A stretch of DNA of 64,000 bases from Sporosarcina sp. ZBG7A. Lineage in GTDB: Bacteria > Bacillota > Bacilli > Bacillales_A > Planococcaceae. The DNA lies in assembly GCF_000813425.1 (NCBI RefSeq), contig NZ_JWIB01000007.1:62001-126000 (forward strand), read 5' to 3'. The position numbers and the translations under genes are program-made. The notes under the pieces are model-generated. The model was not told where the DNA came from, searched no databases, and saw nothing but the letters and a program-made list of their open reading frames with translations. Positions 8,173 to 17,807 of the stretch are shown one piece after another (the stretch's first letter is position 1; each line of letters starts with the position of its first letter).

Positions 8173-10679
8173 TCCACACTTCCCATAAAATCATAGGGGC
8201 TCTCACCATTCATCCCCACCATTGGGTCCACATCTAATATCGTTTCAATTGATAGGATATGCGGCAGTTCCTTATGGGTTTGGACAACTTCCGCGGTTGC
8301 AACAGCTGGATCTGTTTGAGTGGATGCACCAGTCAAAGCATCCGATGTATTAGGCGATTCTACTCGAGCAGAGATAGTTGTCTCAGTTTTAGGTGACTCG
8401 GATGCAACAGACTCCAAGCTTTCACCGCGCAGCCGTTCTTTAAGAGTAGTCTGCCGTTCACGCTCGTCCATCCGGGCGATGCCTTCCGCAAATTCGTTTG
8501 GACTACCACATAGAATAAGAAAGTTTTTGGCTCGAGTAATCCCTGTGTAAAGCAAATTGCGACGTAACATTTTCCGATGGCTACGAACAACAGGCATGAT
8601 AACCGTAGGAAATTCACTACCCTGTGACTTATGGATAGAACAACAGTAAGCCAGAGTTAGCTGATTCAGATCCGACCGTTCATATGTCACTTCAATCCCA
8701 TCAAACGAGACAACCATCAGATCTTTTTTCTCGATTGTTTCCTTGGCTTTTAAGATTGCAATCACTTCACCCATATCACCATTGAACACATTACTTTCAG
8801 GCTGATTGACGAGTTGAAGCACGCGGTCGCCAATTCGGTAAATAATATCTCCGAATGTGACTTCCTTGCGACCTGCAGAAGCTGGATTCACCATCTCCTG
8901 AATCATAGTGTTTAACGCATCGATACCCGCAGGACCTTTGTACATAGGGGCAAGCACTTGAATATCTTTAATGGCTTGACCTTTCGTTAACGCATTTTTA
9001 ACAATCTGGCTTACAACTGTTGTTACTTGGTCTGCATCAGTACGGATGAATGAGCGATCTGATGTTTTCATCGCCAAATCGCCAAGTGGTTCGGACTTTT
9101 TGATAGCGTGAGCCAGTTCAATGATTGTAGATCCCGCACTTTGCCGATAAATTTCAGTCAGCTCGACGACGGGAATTGTTCCTGACTCTAAAAAGTCACG
9201 TAACACTTGACCAGGACCAACAGAAGGAAGCTGATCCTGGTCTCCGACAAACAGGATCTGAGCGTCATCATCGATTGCTTTCAAAAGCTGATGGGCAAGC
9301 CACGTATCGAGCATCGACGCCTCATCAATAATAACAAGTCTAGCTTTGATTTCTCGCTCGGTTTCTTCTTCTTTCTCTTGCCCCGTAAAGCCGAGAAGTC
9401 GATGTATCGTCATCGCGGGCAGTCCAGTGGATTCAGAGAGCCTTTTCGCCGCACGCCCTGTAGGAGCCGCCAAAATGATCGGAAATGGCTCTTCTTTTTT
9501 CGCGTACTCTTTCGGATCGAGTGTCAGGCCATGTAACTCTGCGTAAACTTCAACAAGACCTCTTACTACAGTAGTTTTACCGGTCCCGGGCCCACCCGTT
9601 AATATCATAGCCGGAGAATTGAGGGCTTGTTCAATCGCAGCAATTTGCGTTTCCGCATAGTTGACTTCTAGACGTTCTTCCGTTTCACCAATTGCTTTTC
9701 TCATTTCTGAAGACGGGAATGTATTTTCCCGATCTTGATCCAAAATCCGTTCCATTTTCGAAGCGATTCCTAGTTCTGAAAAATACAATGAGGGCAAATA
9801 GAGTTTACGCTGTTCTGCACTCAACCGGCTTTCCTCTACTAGTTCAATTATGGCGGTGGATATTAATTTGAAAGGGATTTCCTCAGGTTGACTGGATTCC
9901 AACAACCGTTTGACTTCCGGTAACACTTGAACGGCTTCCAAGTACACATGACCACTCGATAGAATCCCAGTATTGATCGTATGCAGGATCGCAGCCTGGA
10001 TCCGCGATGTATGTGTACCTGTAATTCCTAGTTGCCTTCCGAGTTCGTCCGCTCGCTGAAATCCGACCCCTTCCACATCTTCAATGAGACGGTAAGGGTT
10101 CTCAGTCAGCTTTTCAATCGTCTCTTCCCTATACGTTTGATAAATCCTCATTGCAACTTGAGGTCCAAATCCCCACTCATTTAATTTGACGATGGTCCGT
10201 TCCAAGCCGAGATTATCCCGGAGGACAGAAACGAGCGTCTCTTTCTTTTCCGCGTTGAGGCGAGGAATTTCATCCAAGACACCTTCGTTTTCCATTATCT
10301 TACGAATCGCATCAGGACCGAGATGGTTGATAATCGTTTCAGCAGTTTTCCGCCCAATCCCAGGAAACATATCTCCTGAAAGGTAGTGGATTAACCCTGT
10401 TTCAGTTGCAGGCAATTCTTTTTGAAACGTTTTTACATCAAATTGCTGACCATATGTTGCGTGATTTATGAGTCTCCCCGTAAACCGATACTCTTCTTCT
10501 TCGGATAGTTTTGGAAAGTTCCCTTTGACGACAATTTCTTTTCCTTCAAACGAACAATTTGTTTTCCGCACTTTCAGTTTAGCAATCGTAAACAAACTAT
10601 CAGGGTTATGGAAAATCGTCACGACCGCTCTGCCAATTAAAAAAGGTTCTTCTTGAACTGCTGAATCGGTTTTTTCCAT
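8169..10679 (-). CDS. recD2: SF1B 5'-3' DNA helicase RecD2 (YrrC/TraA-like)
   Basis: An 836-residue helicase of the RecD2 type: an N-terminal OB-like domain, then tandem helix-hairpin-helix segments (about residues 100-215, with GDMFPGIGRKTAETII and ENPYRLIEDVEGVGFQRAD), and the SF1B motor with Walker A GGPGTGKTT near residue 363, IIDEASMLD (motif II), GDQDQLPSVGPG (motif III) and the C-terminal SIHKSQGSEFP motif. The last ~95 residues are Ser/Thr/Glu-rich and poorly conserved. RecD2 works without RecBC in mismatch repair and replication-fork maintenance in Bacilli. Start ATG with GAGGTGAC upstream. It follows the TPR gene closely, as in B. subtilis. Confidence 0.96.
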   Translation of the reverse strand: MEKTDSAVQEEPFLIGRAVVTIFHNPDSLFTIAKLKVRKTNCSFEGKEIVVKGNFPKLSEEEEYRFTGRLINHATYGQQFDVKTFQKELPATETGLIHYLSGDMFPGIGRKTAETIINHLGPDAIRKIMENEGVLDEIPRLNAEKKETLVSVLRDNLGLERTIVKLNEWGFGPQVAMRIYQTYREETIEKLTENPYRLIEDVEGVGFQRADELGRQLGITGTHTSRIQAAILHTINTGILSSGHVYLEAVQVLPEVKRLLESSQPEEIPFKLISTAIIELVEESRLSAEQRKLYLPSLYFSELGIASKMERILDQDRENTFPSSEMRKAIGETEERLEVNYAETQIAAIEQALNSPAMILTGGPGTGKTTVVRGLVEVYAELHGLTLDPKEYAKKEEPFPIILAAPTGRAAKRLSESTGLPAMTIHRLLGFTGQEKEEETEREIKARLVIIDEASMLDTWLAHQLLKAIDDDAQILFVGDQDQLPSVGPGQVLRDFLESGTIPVVELTEIYRQSAGSTIIELAHAIKKSEPLGDLAMKTSDRSFIRTDADQVTTVVSQIVKNALTKGQAIKDIQVLAPMYKGPAGIDALNTMIQEMVNPASAGRKEVTFGDIIYRIGDRVLQLVNQPESNVFNGDMGEVIAILKAKETIEKKDLMVVSFDGIEVTYERSDLNQLTLAYCCSIHKSQGSEFPTVIMPVVRSHRKMLRRNLLYTGITRAKNFLILCGSPNEFAEGIARMDERERQTTLKERLRGESLESVASESPKTETTISARVESPNTSDALTGASTQTDPAVATAEVVQTHKELPHILSIETILDVDPMVGMNGESPYDFMGSVD

Positions 10680-10693
10680 AGTCTAGCGTCACC

Positions 10694-11371
10694 TCACTCG
10701 TCAGCGGATTCGTTTTCTTCCCCCATTTGAATCATGTCGTAGATATATCTGGCCTGGACATGTTCTGGGTCAATCGTGTATGCACGTTCTAAATGATGTA
10801 GAGCCTGATCTTTGTCTTCTGTAGAAACTGCATATAAGAACCCTAGGTTAAAGTGAGCGTCAGAGTTCTCTGGTTCTTCTTCTATGATCGATTTGAATTG
10901 GTCTTCAGCTAGATCATAGACACCTTCGTTCGCTAGCAAAATCCCATAAGACAGGCGAATTTCAAGATCTTCAGGAGCTAGTTCAAGCGCCCTTTGTAAA
11001 TAAGGTAGTGCCAAGCGACCTTTTTCTGCTCTTTCCAAACTTTTCCCTAACATGAAATAGGCGTCTGCTTCTTGAACACCGCATGAAATTGCTTTTTCGT
11101 AGAGCGTTGTTGCTTCGTCATAACGATCTTGGTTAAAGTAAAGGTTGGCTAACCCGTAATAGGCTGTTCCCATTTCGCCGTCTAGCGTGAGTGCTTTTTG
11201 GAAAAACGGTTCTGCTTTTTCAATATCCCCAATGGATGCGAATACGTTCCCGACATTTACATAACCGACCGGATCGTCAGGAGATTCTTCTGCTGCTTTA
11301 ATGAATTCTTCCACTGCTTTTTCAAAGTTCCCTGCTTGTAATGCTTCTATCGCTTGTTCATTGTGTCCCAT
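10694..11371 (-). CDS. yrrB: Tetratricopeptide repeat protein (YrrB-like)
   Basis: A 225-residue protein made almost wholly of TPR units: successive 34-residue repeats with motifs such as GYVNVGNVFASIGDIEKAEPFFQ, AYYGLANLYFNQDRYDEATTLY and AHFNLGFLYAVSTEDKDQALHH. No signal peptide or membrane segment; a cytoplasmic scaffold is likely. B. subtilis has YrrB at the same place between mnmA and recD2; its partner is unknown. The long ORF runs further upstream into mnmA, but the ATG at 11371 (MGHNEQAIEAL) has AAGGGAG upstream and begins just past the mnmA stop codon. Confidence 0.9.
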   Translation of the reverse strand: MGHNEQAIEALQAGNFEKAVEEFIKAAEESPDDPVGYVNVGNVFASIGDIEKAEPFFQKALTLDGEMGTAYYGLANLYFNQDRYDEATTLYEKAISCGVQEADAYFMLGKSLERAEKGRLALPYLQRALELAPEDLEIRLSYGILLANEGVYDLAEDQFKSIIEEEPENSDAHFNLGFLYAVSTEDKDQALHHLERAYTIDPEHVQARYIYDMIQMGEENESADE

Positions 11372-11384
11372 TTTTAGTTCTCCC

Positions 11385-12506
<1,122 letters not shown>

Positions 12507-12529
12507 TTATCATTCATTCCTTTTAGGTG

Positions 12530-13678
12530 TTATTTCACTGTACGTTTGACGATGAGTGCGATCCGTTCAGCCGCTTGTTGTATATCTTCTTCTGATAAAC
12601 CATATCCAAAACTGAAACGGACAGAACTTCTAAGACGTGGTGATTTTTCTCCGAACATCGCAAGCAAAACGTGAGAAGGCTCTAATGAACCGGCTGTACA
12701 AGCAGAACCGCTGGACACGGATACGCCTTCTAAATCTAAATTGACGAGCAAAGATTCAATATCTGTTCCCGGAAGGTAAACATTGAAAATATGTGGAAGC
12801 ACTGGCGTCCCTTCTTCAATAGTCGGTTCATATGCTACCGCCGACTGTTGGAACGATTCCCTCATAATCGTTTGATACGACGTATAGCGTACCGCATTTT
12901 CAAGTTGTTCATCAGCAGAAAGTTGGACAGCTTTTGCGAATGCAACGATTGCAGGAACATTTTCAGTTCCCGCCCTACGTTTACGTTCCTGTGAACCTCC
13001 ATGCATAATTGGAAAGGAGTCTACCCCTTTACGCTGATAAAGGAAACCAACGCCTTTCGGACCGTTCACTTTGTGGGATGAAACCGACAATAAGTCAACA
13101 TGTAACTCGTTCACATTGATAGGAAGAACTCCATAAGCTTGGACAGCATCTGTATGGAACAGTGTTTGATGATCTTTTAACAGTTCGCCTATTTCTCCGA
13201 TTGGTTGAATTGTGCCCACTTCGTTATTGCCATACATGATTGTAACGAGGATTGTATCCTCACGCAGTGCTTCAGTAACTTGTTGAACAGTCACTTGCCC
13301 ATTGCGGTCCACCGGCAAATACGTCACGTCAAACCCACTTTTTTCAAGCGCTTCACACGTTGTTAATACCGCATGGTGCTCAATCGTCGTGGTAATAATA
13401 TGTTTTCCGAGATGTCTTCTACTCATTGCAGTTCCAGTGACGGCCAAGTTATCCGCTTCCGTCCCACCTGAAGTTAAAATGATTTCACTCGGTTCAGCAT
13501 GAATTGAGCGAGCAAGTTGTTGCCGCGCATCGTCCACACTCTTTCTCGCAGCTCTCCCATGACTGTGTACACTGGAAGGGTTTCCAGGAACTGTTTGCAT
13601 CGTTTCCATATATATATCTGCGACTTCTGGCCGTATAGGTGTTGTCGCTGCGTGATCTAAATAGATAGGTGTTTTCAT
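12530..13678 (-). CDS. yrvO: Cysteine desulfurase YrvO (IscS/NifS-like, class V aminotransferase fold)
   Basis: A 382-residue PLP enzyme. It starts with MKTPIYLDHAATTPI, has the PLP lysine in SVSSHKVNGPKGVGF (about residue 204) and the persulfide cysteine in SVSSGSACTAGSLEPSHVL (about residue 325). It removes sulfur from L-cysteine. Its position directly before mnmA identifies it as the dedicated sulfur donor for 2-thiouridine, as YrvO is in B. subtilis, rather than the SufS or NifZ type. ATG with AAAGGAGT upstream. Only 13 bases separate it from cymR. Confidence 0.95.
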   Translation of the reverse strand: MKTPIYLDHAATTPIRPEVADIYMETMQTVPGNPSSVHSHGRAARKSVDDARQQLARSIHAEPSEIILTSGGTEADNLAVTGTAMSRRHLGKHIITTTIEHHAVLTTCEALEKSGFDVTYLPVDRNGQVTVQQVTEALREDTILVTIMYGNNEVGTIQPIGEIGELLKDHQTLFHTDAVQAYGVLPINVNELHVDLLSVSSHKVNGPKGVGFLYQRKGVDSFPIMHGGSQERKRRAGTENVPAIVAFAKAVQLSADEQLENAVRYTSYQTIMRESFQQSAVAYEPTIEEGTPVLPHIFNVYLPGTDIESLLVNLDLEGVSVSSGSACTAGSLEPSHVLLAMFGEKSPRLRSSVRFSFGYGLSEEDIQQAAERIALIVKRTVK

Positions 13679-13691
13679 GCTTTTAACTCCT

Positions 13692-14114
13692 TTAAATATA
13701 AAACATATAACCGTCTGATTTAGGTTGGTTTCTTTCAGATTGTATTAAGTCCTCGATTGTTGTTGTGTCTAGTACTTCCCGAACAGCCTCGCTGATTTTC
13801 ATCCAAAGCGATTGTTGTGGAATATCAGATTCTTCAAGTCCTTCTACTAGTTGGATCGGACCTTCAAGAAGACGGATGACATCCCCTGCCGTCATTTCAC
13901 AAGGTTCTTTTGACAGTTTGTACCCACCATAAGCCCCTCTGATACTCTTCACCAGACCACCATTTCGAAGCAATGGGATAAGTTGTTCCAAATACGCTTC
14001 TGACAGTGTCTGTTCTTCCGCTATTTTCCGTAACGGAACTGGACCTTCTCCGTATCGTTTGCCAAGTTCGACAATAATGGTTAGTCCGTATCTTCCTTTT
14101 GTTGATATTCTCAT
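13692..14114 (-). CDS. cymR: Rrf2 family transcriptional repressor CymR
   Basis: A 140-residue Rrf2-type regulator. The N-terminal winged helix runs from MRISTKGRYGLTIIVELG through SEAYLEQLIPLLRNGGLVKSIRGAYGGYKLSK; the C-terminus contains DVIRLLEGPIQLVE and lacks the three-cysteine Fe-S site of IscR. This is the CymR pattern: the master repressor of cysteine metabolism, which acts in complex with CysK. The ORF extends 15 codons upstream, but MRISTKGRYG is the conserved start. Placed ahead of the cysteine-consuming yrvO-mnmA pair and divergent from rarA. Confidence 0.94.
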   Translation of the reverse strand: MRISTKGRYGLTIIVELGKRYGEGPVPLRKIAEEQTLSEAYLEQLIPLLRNGGLVKSIRGAYGGYKLSKEPCEMTAGDVIRLLEGPIQLVEGLEESDIPQQSLWMKISEAVREVLDTTTIEDLIQSERNQPKSDGYMFYI

Positions 14115-14149
14115 AAGACATCGTCCCTTTTTTTGAAATTGCTTCCGAT

Positions 14150-14158
14150 AGTATATCA
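14150..14158 (-). promoter_or_regulatory. Extended -10 promoter candidate for cymR-yrvO-mnmA
   Basis: Minus strand TGATATACT, an extended -10 element (TGn + TATACT), 36 bases ahead of the cymR start. No good -35 box is seen at 17 bases. Confidence 0.5.
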
Positions 14159-14249
14159 TATTCGAACACTCGGCTTCCTTGAAATGACTTCAAGCTACTG
14201 CACATGTATACTTATCTCTAGAACACTTTTGAATGGAAGTAGGGATACC

Positions 14250-15536
14250 ATGCACAACGAACCTCTAGCATTTAGAATGCGACCGCGCACGATTGACGAA
14301 ATTGCTGGTCAACAGCACGTCATCGGCCAAGACACGGCGCTTTATCGGATGATTACAAATGGACACGTACCCTCAATGTTACTTTACGGAGAGCCGGGTA
14401 TTGGAAAAACTTCTCTTGCCTACGCGATTGCAGGCTCTACGGATTTAACATTCATTCCATTAAACGCAACGACTTCAGGAAAAAAAGATATTGAACGTGT
14501 TGTAGACGAAGCTAGAATCACTGGGAAAGTCATTTTGTTTTTAGATGAAATCCATCGTTTTAACAAACTCCAGCAAGATACTCTCTTACCGCACGTTGAA
14601 AATGGATCGGTTGTATTGATAGGTGCAACAACAGAAAATCCATTTCATGATGTCAACCCAGCCATCCGCTCCAGATGTGGTGAAATTCTACAGTTGCAGA
14701 GGCTTGAAAAAGAAGATTTACTCGTCTTGCTAGATAGAGCGCTAAACGACGAAACCCGTGGACTTGGGAAGCAGCAAATTGAGATTTCAGATGAGCAAAT
14801 CGAAAAAATTGCTGAAGGAGTCAATGGGGATGCTCGTAAAGCACTAACATTACTCGAATCACTTATTTCTGCATCAGACGAAGAAGATGGAAAAGTCATT
14901 ATCGAGGATTGGCTGATTGATAACTTGATTGGACGAGTTGGGGTTTTTGGTGATAAAAACGGTTCTCATCATTATAATTTGCTATCTGCTTTGCAAAAAT
15001 CCGTCAGAGGCAGCGATACGGATGCTGCACTTTATTATTTAGCACACTTACTCGAAGTTGGAGATTTGGTCTCTGTCAATCGCAGGCTGCTTGTAATGGC
15101 TTATGAAGATGTAGGGCTTGCTGCACCAGAAGTCGGTCCACATGTAGCTGCTGCAACGGATGCCGCCATCCGATTGGGGTTGCCTGAAGCACGAATTCCA
15201 CTCGCGAATGCTGTCATCGAAATGTGTCTCGCTTCCAAATCCAACTCCGCTTACAAGGCATTAGATGCTGCCATTGCTGCGATTCACCAAGGGAAAACCG
15301 GTGATATCCCAATGCATTTGCGTGATACACATTATGCTGGCGCTGAAAAGTTAGGACATGGCGGATACATCTACCCACACGATCACCCGATTGGCTCTTT
15401 CGGTGGTTGGGTAAATCAGTCGTATTTGCCGGACTCCATCGCTAACCTCCAATTTTACACGCCTGTTTTAGCAGGTGAAGAGAAAAAATCGGCAGCTATT
15501 TATGAACGATTAAAAGAGTTCAGAAAGAAAAAGTGA
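14250..15536 (+). CDS. rarA: Replication-associated recombination protein A (RarA/MgsA, AAA+ ATPase)
   Basis: A 428-residue AAA+ ATPase related to clamp loaders. Motifs in order: FRMRPRTIDEIAGQQHVIG, Walker A YGEPGIGKTSLAY, Walker B ILFLDEIHRFNKLQQD, sensor IGATTENPF, and the C-terminal tetramerisation domain with SVRGSDTDAALYYLA, AYEDVGLA and the terminal HAGAEKLGHGGYIYPHDHP-like segment. RarA acts at stalled forks and gaps. The ORF runs upstream into the cymR region; the ATG at 14250 has GGAAGTAGGGA upstream and gives the known N-terminus. B. subtilis yrvN occupies the same place. Confidence 0.95.
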   Translation: MHNEPLAFRMRPRTIDEIAGQQHVIGQDTALYRMITNGHVPSMLLYGEPGIGKTSLAYAIAGSTDLTFIPLNATTSGKKDIERVVDEARITGKVILFLDEIHRFNKLQQDTLLPHVENGSVVLIGATTENPFHDVNPAIRSRCGEILQLQRLEKEDLLVLLDRALNDETRGLGKQQIEISDEQIEKIAEGVNGDARKALTLLESLISASDEEDGKVIIEDWLIDNLIGRVGVFGDKNGSHHYNLLSALQKSVRGSDTDAALYYLAHLLEVGDLVSVNRRLLVMAYEDVGLAAPEVGPHVAAATDAAIRLGLPEARIPLANAVIEMCLASKSNSAYKALDAAIAAIHQGKTGDIPMHLRDTHYAGAEKLGHGGYIYPHDHPIGSFGGWVNQSYLPDSIANLQFYTPVLAGEEKKSAAIYERLKEFRKKK

Positions 15537-15564
15537 ACGATAAGTTAAGGGAGATGACGGATGC

Positions 15565-16101
15565 ATGTCAACAAACCAGACAGCAAGCGAAGCACGTAGA
15601 GTCCAAATTCTCGAGCTATTGAAACAAGCTGATACACCTATGACAGGAAAAGAAATCGGCGAACGCACAGGAGTCAGTAGGCAAATAGTGGTTGGAGACA
15701 TTAATTTGTTGAAAGCTGTGGATGAACCGATTGTTGCAACAAGTAGAGGATATTTATACATGAATGACCCCGAAAGTGCTGGCCAAATCGAACGAATTGT
15801 GGTGTGTCAGCATGCTGCAAACCAAACCGAAGAGGAACTGACTATTTTCGTGGATCACGGTGTGACTGTTAAAGACGTTCGGGTGGAACATCCTGTATAT
15901 GGTGACTTAACTGCCTCAATTATGGTTGCGAATCGCATGGAAGTGAAAGAATTCCTCGACAAGATTACAGCATCGAATGCTGCCTATCTATCTGCTCTAT
16001 CTGACGACTTTACACACTTACATACCGTGATGGCAGATAGTGAAAAACAGCTCGATCAAGCTTTTGAAGCATTAAGAAAAGCAGGCATCCTCGTTGAGTG
16101 A
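15565..16101 (+). CDS. nadR: Niacin-responsive repressor NadR/NiaR (YrxA, 3H domain)
   Basis: A 178-residue regulator: an N-terminal winged helix (RRVQILELLKQADTPMTGKEIGERTGVSRQIVVGDINLL) and a C-terminal 3H domain, named for three metal-binding histidines, visible in VVCQHAAN, IFVDHGVTVKDV and RVEHPVYGDL. Members repress NAD biosynthesis genes when nicotinic acid is present. In B. subtilis it lies beside nifS-nadBCA; here no nad gene is adjacent, so its targets are elsewhere. ATG about 11 bases after AAGGGAG; 28 bases after rarA, so probably co-transcribed with it. Confidence 0.9.
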   Translation: MSTNQTASEARRVQILELLKQADTPMTGKEIGERTGVSRQIVVGDINLLKAVDEPIVATSRGYLYMNDPESAGQIERIVVCQHAANQTEEELTIFVDHGVTVKDVRVEHPVYGDLTASIMVANRMEVKEFLDKITASNAAYLSALSDDFTHLHTVMADSEKQLDQAFEALRKAGILVE

Positions 16102-16113
16102 TGCCTGTTTTTT
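16082..16113 (+). terminator. Intrinsic terminator overlapping the nadR stop
   Basis: Arms CAGGCATC (16082-16089) and GATGCCTG (16100-16107), followed by a T-run. The first arm lies inside the last codons of nadR. On the other strand the hairpin is followed by CTTTTC and may also stop the converging HD-domain gene. Confidence 0.85.
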
Positions 16114-16125
16114 ATGCAATCGGCT

Positions 16126-16758
16126 TTATAAGGATAGACCTGTTTCAATTTCCAATTGTCTAACAAATTGTTTCATGAATTGATGACGATTTTCTGCAAG
16201 TTGTTTTCCTCGTTCTGTGACCATTAAATCTTTTAACAAAAATAATTTTTCATGAAAATGTGTAACGGAAGCCGTTTTTTTCGATCGGTAGTCATGTTCT
16301 GACATGCTTGTGCGTATACTCTCTGTCGGGTCATATATTTTACGGCCTTTCGCACCGCCGTAAGCAAAAGTGCGTGCAATACCAATAGCTCCGATAGCAT
16401 CCAATCGATCTGCGTCCCGAACGATGGCACCTTCAGGAGAATCTATTTCTTTTGAATTGCCACCGCTGAATGATACTGATTCAATTGTAGCTAATACGAG
16501 TTCAGTAAGATCTTGCGGCACAGCTAAGTCCTTCAATATTTCCGCAGCGGAAGTACCGGTGACTTCTGCATACTTTGGATCATCAATATCATGCAGATAG
16601 ACCGCCAACTCGACCGCTGTCCGATTCACGCCGTCCATTTCTTCCATAATTTCATAGGCATTTTGCAAAACTCGTAAAATATGGTCAAAATCATGACTGG
16701 CATCAAATTTTTTGTATATTTCTTGCGTTACTATCGCACACTGTTCACTGTATGTCAT
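16126..16758 (-). CDS. ypgQ: HD domain phosphohydrolase (YpgQ-like)
   Basis: A 210-residue HD-superfamily enzyme. Metal-binding residues are visible in SHDFDHILRV (about residues 21-30), the HD doublet in YLHDIDDPKY (about 57) and a distal Asp in IVRDADRLDAIGAIGIART. It resembles B. subtilis YpgQ, a divalent-metal pyrophosphohydrolase acting on nucleoside triphosphates; substrate is inferred from the family only. The AAGGTG site is 11 bases from the ATG used; an in-frame TTG two codons earlier is better spaced and is an alternative start. Converges on nadR. Confidence 0.82.
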   Translation of the reverse strand: MTYSEQCAIVTQEIYKKFDASHDFDHILRVLQNAYEIMEEMDGVNRTAVELAVYLHDIDDPKYAEVTGTSAAEILKDLAVPQDLTELVLATIESVSFSGGNSKEIDSPEGAIVRDADRLDAIGAIGIARTFAYGGAKGRKIYDPTESIRTSMSEHDYRSKKTASVTHFHEKLFLLKDLMVTERGKQLAENRHQFMKQFVRQLEIETGLSL

Positions 16759-16806
16759 TTTCAAGATCACACCTTTTTTATATTTTCCAAAAATCTGATA
16801 GTGCGT

Positions 16807-16835
16807 TTGACCTTCATAAAAGGTTGCGGTATAGT
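16807..16835 (+). promoter_or_regulatory. Sigma-A promoter of the cold-shock gene
   Basis: TTGACC (16807-16812), 17-base spacer, TATAGT (16830-16835). The start would be near 16842, giving a 5' UTR of about 47 bases, shorter than the long leader of enterobacterial cspA. Confidence 0.8.
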
Positions 16836-16888
16836 AAACTTAACCATGTTTTAAATGGGAAGACATCTAACGCCGAGGAGGAATAATT

Positions 16889-17095
16889 ATGTACCACGGT
16901 AAAGTCAAATGGTTCAGTAATGAAAAAGGGTACGGTTTCATTGAAGCGGATGACGGACAAGATGTTTTCGTCCATTTCACAGGCATCACAGCAGAAGGAT
17001 TCAAAACGCTGGATGAGGGACAAAATGTCTCTTTTGAAATTATAGAAGGTAATCGTGGTCCTCAAGCGGCAAATGTTTCTTCGACCGACCGATGA
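16889..17095 (+). CDS. cspD: Cold-shock protein (CspA/CspB/CspD family)
   Basis: A 68-residue single OB-fold protein. RNP1 (KGYGFI) and RNP2 (VFVHF) are intact, together with the family hallmark [16 protein letters not shown]. It binds single-stranded RNA and DNA and acts as an RNA chaperone at low temperature or during growth. The nearby ypeQ and RNase HI-like gene resemble the B. subtilis cspD-ypeP neighbourhood, which suggests the cspD paralogue, although paralogues cannot be separated firmly by sequence. GGAGGAAT lies upstream of the ATG. Confidence 0.95.
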   Translation: MYHGKVKWFSNEKGYGFIEADDGQDVFVHFTGITAEGFKTLDEGQNVSFEIIEGNRGPQAANVSSTDR

Positions 17096-17114
17096 TCGCT
17101 CGTCATTATATGTA

Positions 17115-17145
17115 AAGATCCCTCTGATCTAATCAGTGGGATCTT
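17115..17145 (+). terminator. Bidirectional terminator between csp and ypeQ
   Basis: Arms AAGATCCC (17115-17122) and GGGATCTT (17138-17145) with an inner CTGAT/ATCAG extension. T-rich on the plus side (ATTTCATT). It overlaps the last codon of the converging ypeQ gene. Confidence 0.85.
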
Positions 17146-17332
17146 ATTTCATTAATTTATTCATTTCAGACCCAAGAAAGCGAAGTTGGTCGCCCACAGT
17201 GCATTCCCGTATACAAAACTTGTGTGCTTCCGTCTTACCACGTTCTTGTGTCAAATGCTTTTTCACTAGACATCCTTCACAATACATATCAAGTAGTTCA
17301 TCAATTTCAGAAATAACAGTAGTTTTTTTCAT
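17144..17332 (-). CDS. ypeQ: Small zinc-finger protein (YpeQ-like)
   Basis: A 62-residue protein with a compact metal site: C18-x2-C21, H37, C40-x3-C44 (YCEGC ... HKFCIREC). This is the zinc-finger family of Bacillales exemplified by B. subtilis YpeQ. No function is known. ATG with GGGAGTGACTT upstream. Converges on the cold-shock gene and is divergent from the RNase HI-like gene. Confidence 0.8.
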   Translation of the reverse strand: MKKTTVISEIDELLDMYCEGCLVKKHLTQERGKTEAHKFCIRECTVGDQLRFLGSEMNKLMK

Positions 17333-17409
17333 AAGTCACTCCCATCAGACCTTAAAGTAATTGTAAGTTTTCTTACGTAAGGATGCAACTAAACAGGAGG
17401 CACATTCAC

Positions 17410-17799
17410 ATGATTGAATTATATACAGACGGCGCAAGTGCAGGAAACCCCGGAAAAAGCGGGATTGGTATTTATATTACAGGCGAAGGTCACTCCATTA
17501 AGCTCTCAGAACCGATTCCACCGTGTGATAACCATTCAGCGGAGTTTCTAGCGCTCATAAGAGGATTAGAGGAAGCTACTAAGTTAACGTCTGGAATTCT
17601 TTCTGTCAAAAGTGATTCTCAACTCGTGGTGCAAGCCGTAGAAAAAGAATTCGTGAAAAATGACCTGTATAAACCCCACTTAAAAAAAGTACTCGAGCTC
17701 ACAAAGAACTTCGAGTACTTTTTCATCAAATGGATTGCAGATGATACGAATCGGGCAGCAGATGCGCTCGCTCGCCAAGCGATTCATAAGCAGCGATGA
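17410..17799 (+). CDS. ypeP: RNase HI-like protein (YpeP family)
   Basis: A 129-residue RNase H-fold protein. The acidic active-site positions are visible: LYTDGASAGNPGKSG (D7), NHSAEFLALIRGL, VKSDSQLVVQAV and the final DDTNRAADALARQA. It therefore keeps the DEDD pattern of RNase HI and could cleave RNA in RNA-DNA hybrids; reports on Bacillus YpeP-type proteins indicate weak or no activity, so activity is uncertain. The start is the ATG nine bases after AGGAGG; an ORF extension of nine codons upstream is ignored. Converges on the phosphoesterase gene with an eight-base gap. Confidence 0.88.
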   Translation: MIELYTDGASAGNPGKSGIGIYITGEGHSIKLSEPIPPCDNHSAEFLALIRGLEEATKLTSGILSVKSDSQLVVQAVEKEFVKNDLYKPHLKKVLELTKNFEYFFIKWIADDTNRAADALARQAIHKQR

Positions 17800-17807
17800 A
17801 TCTCTTC

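Noticed and set aside
7816-8196. ORFs of 71 and 76 codons on the two strands in front of alaS
   Set aside because: They fall in the T-box leader, whose structure accounts for the sequence.
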